Shown: positions 7,547-9,024 of the stretch, piece by piece | How the letters are laid out: the number at the start of each line of letters is the position of its first letter | How positions within the stretch are numbered: position 1 is the first letter of the stretch | Assembly: GCA_021802185.1 (NCBI GenBank) | Contig: JAKAAV010000064.1 | Location: forward strand, 1-9,024 | Reading direction: 5' to 3' | Length of the DNA stretch: 9,024 bases | Origin: Chloroflexota bacterium | GTDB lineage: Bacteria > Chloroflexota > Limnocylindria > Limnocylindrales > CSP1-4 | Notes under the pieces: generated by a model | Told to the model about the DNA's origin: nothing | Database searches by the model: none | What the model saw: only the letters and a program-made list of their open reading frames with translations | Translations under genes and position numbers: made by a program

Positions 7547-7886
7547 CCGGTGTGTACTCCCTCAAGAGGCGATACGGGTCCCCCCATGGTGCGCGACCGG
7601 GAGCCACGAAGCCAGAGGTGCGCTGGGCAGCGCTACCGGCGGACGGACGCTGGACCCCGGACGCGTCGTCGCGACTCGACTCCCCCTGGCACCCTCCTTT
7701 CCAGGTACGGCCGACCCCGCAGCCGTGGAGCGCGCGGGCACGCGGCCGGCCGGTGTTCGTTCGCGTGCCACTCTACGGCGCGAGGGGCCGGAAGAATCTC
7801 AAGACATCGTCGAAATCGCCGGAACGCGCCTTCCTGTATCGCGCGCACATCAAGCAGCCCGTGGCGGGCGCCCCAGGATGGCCGAA
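7547..7886 (-). promoter_or_regulatory. Gene-free leader and probable promoter region of the glpF operon
   Basis: This 340-bp stretch has no convincing gene; open frames across it have no recognisable protein character. It must contain the operon promoter unless transcription enters from further right, but I find no clear -35/-10 pair. A TTGAGA box near 7797-7802 on the minus strand has no well-spaced partner. Small inverted repeats are present: GCCCG/CGGGC at 7857-7869, GGAA/TTCC around 7823-7836, and CCTGG/CCAGG at 7685-7705, whose minus-strand loop shows AAAGGAGG. Any of these could be an operator or leader structure, but none is strong enough to name. Confidence 0.4.
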
Positions 7887-7981
7887 CCGAGCGGGGCGGC
7901 GGGAGCCGAGCGGGGCGGCGGGAGCCGAGCGGGGCGGCGGGAGCCGAGCGGGGCGGCGGGAGCCGAGCGGGGCGGCGGGAG
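7887..7981. repeat. Five perfect 19-bp tandem repeats, G-rich on the plus strand
   Basis: The unit CCGAGCGGGGCGGCGGGAG occurs five times head to tail with no mismatch (units start at 7887, 7906, 7925, 7944 and 7963). Each unit has GGGG, GG and GGG runs, so the plus strand could form G-quadruplexes. There are no spacers, so it is not a CRISPR array. It lies between the terminator hairpin and the glpF leader, within the presumed promoter-distal control region. It could be a protein-binding array or simply a slippage-prone minisatellite. Confidence 0.9.
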
Positions 7982-7989
7982 CGCGCACG

Positions 7990-8022
7990 GAAACCGGCCG
8001 GTGAACATCACCGGCCGGTTTC
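7990..8022. terminator. Strong hairpin, probable (bidirectional) intrinsic terminator
   Basis: A perfect 15-bp inverted repeat with a 3-nt loop: GAAACCGGCCGGTGA at 7990-8004, ACA, then the exact complement at 8008-8022. The GC-rich core is flanked by AAA on one side and TTT on the other, giving a short U-tract in both directions. It lies 97 nt after the stop of the small gene at 8120 and upstream of the glpF operon, so it should end the transcript of the small gene and insulate glpF. The short U-tract keeps this below certainty. Confidence 0.72.
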
Positions 8023-8119
8023 GCGAATCGCCGAGAATGCCGCGGCCGGGCGAGCCGCCGTGAGTTGCCTCAGCCCTGATTGCGACGCGACGCGTGGGGC
8101 ACCGCGCGTGCCGCTTCGT

Positions 8120-8602
8120 TCAGGGCCGGCGATCGCCCGCCCAGTGCTGCTCGCCCGGGTTGTGCCCGAGACCCTGCGGCCCGGCCTCGCCTGGCGGCAT
8201 CTTTCCGGGGACCTGCTCCGCGGTCGGGTCGGCGGGCTCGCCCGCCCACTCGTTCTTGTTCCACTGGTCGTCGGATGGCTCCGATGGCGCCTCGCCCGCC
8301 CACTCCCGGCGGTTCCAGCCCTGACCGGTCCCCGGAGCTCCGGTGCCCCGGGTCGACTCCGGCCCGGCGCCCATCGGCGTCGTCCTGCCTTCCGTCATCC
8401 CCTCGTCGGCGCCGGGCGGAGGCACCGCTCCCTGGGCCTCGATGATCCTCTCCTCGAAGATGACCTGCTCCGGCGCATCACCTCCAGGCCCGTGCGCGTC
8501 GGTGTCGCGCCCGTGATTTCGAGCGTCCCGCCGGTTGCCCTCGCCTCCGTTCAACGCGTCGGCTTCGCGCTTTGCATGCTGGTCCCGGTCATAAACGTCC
8601 AC
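8120..8602 (-). CDS. Hypothetical hydrophilic low-complexity protein with WAGE-type repeats
   Basis: I do not recognise this 160-residue protein. It starts with GTG at 8602, supported by an excellent SD sequence (AAGGAG, 6 nt upstream). There is no signal peptide or membrane segment. It is rich in Gly, Pro, Asp, Glu, Arg and Gln and is probably disordered, with one more ordered-looking patch, EQVIFEERIIEA (45-56). The C-terminal third repeats a tryptophan motif: WNRREWAGEAP (96-106), WNKNEWAGEPA (114-124) and a shorter HWAGD (153-157). Codon use keeps a protein-like reading frame, and a strong hairpin follows at 7990-8022, so it seems to be its own transcription unit, not part of the glycerol operon. 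Its role is unknown; a small-molecule, partner-binding or stress-related function would be guesswork. Confidence 0.68.
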   Translation of the reverse strand: MDVYDRDQHAKREADALNGGEGNRRDARNHGRDTDAHGPGGDAPEQVIFEERIIEAQGAVPPPGADEGMTEGRTTPMGAGPESTRGTGAPGTGQGWNRREWAGEAPSEPSDDQWNKNEWAGEPADPTAEQVPGKMPPGEAGPQGLGHNPGEQHWAGDRRP

Positions 8603-8703
8603 GGAGATCTCCTTCCCGCGTGCGCCGCACGCGATCCCGGACGCTAGACCGCAACCCCTCCGATCCGGTCGGCCCGGGACCAGCGGTCCATTGCAACGTT
8701 CGG
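8603..8703 (-). promoter_or_regulatory. Short intergenic region upstream of the small hypothetical gene
   Basis: This 101-bp gap separates the second dhaL-like gene from the small gene. It contains the SD sequence of that gene, embedded in a 10-bp palindrome GGAGATCTCC (8603-8612) directly next to the GTG start, which could hide or regulate ribosome access. A TAGCGT box on the minus strand (around 8642-8647) resembles a -10 element, but I cannot assign a good -35 partner. Confidence 0.35.
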
Positions 8704-9024
8704 TCAGTCTCCGCCGCCGCGCGTGCGCCCGTGGCGGCCGTCGCGGCCGCGCGCCGTCTCCGCGAGTGCCCGGATCAGCAGCGCGCAGGAGGCTGCCCCC
8801 GGATCGAGGTGCCCGGCGGAGCGTTCACCCAGGTAGCTCGCGCGTCCTCTGCGCGCGACGAGCGGACGCGTGGCTTCGAGGCCCTCCTCCGCGGCGTCGG
8901 CGGCACGGCGCAGCGCGTCCTGGAGCGCGGCCGAGCGACCAAGAGACTCGCGGATCGACTCTGCCGCGGGCACGAGAGCGTCGAGCATCGTCTTGTCGCC
9001 AGGCTGCGAGCGTCCGAGCGAGGC
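8704..9024 (-). CDS. DhaL-like dihydroxyacetone kinase domain, C-terminal part (second copy)
   Basis: The visible 106 residues are the C-terminal half of a DhaL (Dak2) domain; the gene continues past the right edge. GDKTMLDALVP is followed by an alpha-helical region and RRGRASYLGERSAGHLDPGA, the same signature found in the dhaL at 4942-5610, then a short Arg/Gly-rich tail. It is clearly diverged from that copy between the shared motifs (for example AAESIRESLG against ARDALHAAAE), so it is a paralogue and not a recent duplication. It may be a stand-alone DhaL or the end of an ATP-dependent fused DhaK-DhaL kinase; the missing N-terminus would decide. It lies 101 nt upstream of the small hypothetical gene and about 3.1 kb from the first dhaL. 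Confidence 0.88.
   Translation of the reverse strand, partial: ASLGRSQPGDKTMLDALVPAAESIRESLGRSAALQDALRRAADAAEEGLEATRPLVARRGRASYLGERSAGHLDPGAASCALLIRALAETARGRDGRHGRTRGGGD

Noticed and set aside
7562..7848. Short minus-strand open frames (69 and 71 residues) in the glpF leader
   Set aside because: No SD sequence fits their starts, the compositions are Arg/Pro/Ala-rich as expected of random GC-rich frames, and they overlap each other in different frames.
7887..7981. Possible CRISPR array
   Set aside because: The 19-bp units are directly adjacent with no spacers and there are no cas genes.

Overview
This is a high-GC bacterial window in which every gene I can support is on the minus strand, so genes run from right to left. 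The GC content, heavy GTG/GTC/GCG codon use and protein styles suggest an actinobacterial or Chloroflexota-type genome. No marker gene fixes the phylum, so that is inference.

Layout in transcription order. (1) 9024-8704: the C-terminal part of a DhaL-like dihydroxyacetone (DHA) kinase subunit, cut by the window edge. (2) 8602-8120: a small, hydrophilic, unrecognised protein with a GTG start and a strong Shine-Dalgarno (SD) sequence. (3) 8119-7547: a 573-bp gene-free stretch holding a near-perfect terminator hairpin (7990-8022), five perfect 19-bp tandem repeats (7887-7981) and the probable promoter/leader of the main operon. (4) 7546-1: a putative ten-gene operon, glpF - dhaK - dhaL - glpK - glpA-like - sdhB-like - sdhC-like - sdhD-like - dhaM - panE-like (the last cut by the left edge).

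How the genes work together. GlpF admits glycerol, and probably DHA. GlpK makes glycerol 3-phosphate (G3P). The GlpA-like flavoprotein oxidises G3P to DHA phosphate (DHAP). DhaK, DhaL and DhaM form a phosphotransferase-type kinase that turns DHA into DHAP. The operon therefore sends two C3 substrates to DHAP.

The most interesting point is the redox module. The GlpA-like protein stops just after the FAD-oxidoreductase fold and lacks the C-terminal Cys-rich domain of E. coli GlpA. Immediately downstream, with only 4 nt between them, come three genes of the succinate dehydrogenase/fumarate reductase type: an iron-sulfur subunit and two haem-binding anchors. No SdhA flavoprotein is present. I infer a hybrid membrane complex in which a GlpA-type flavoprotein takes the place of SdhA and passes electrons from G3P through three Fe-S clusters and haem b to quinone. 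The tight overlaps (glpA, 4-nt gap, sdhB, 4-nt overlap, sdhC, 1-nt overlap, sdhD, 4-nt overlap, dhaM) support co-translation. The 5' half of the operon is more loosely spaced (45-126 nt gaps) and each gap carries a small hairpin.
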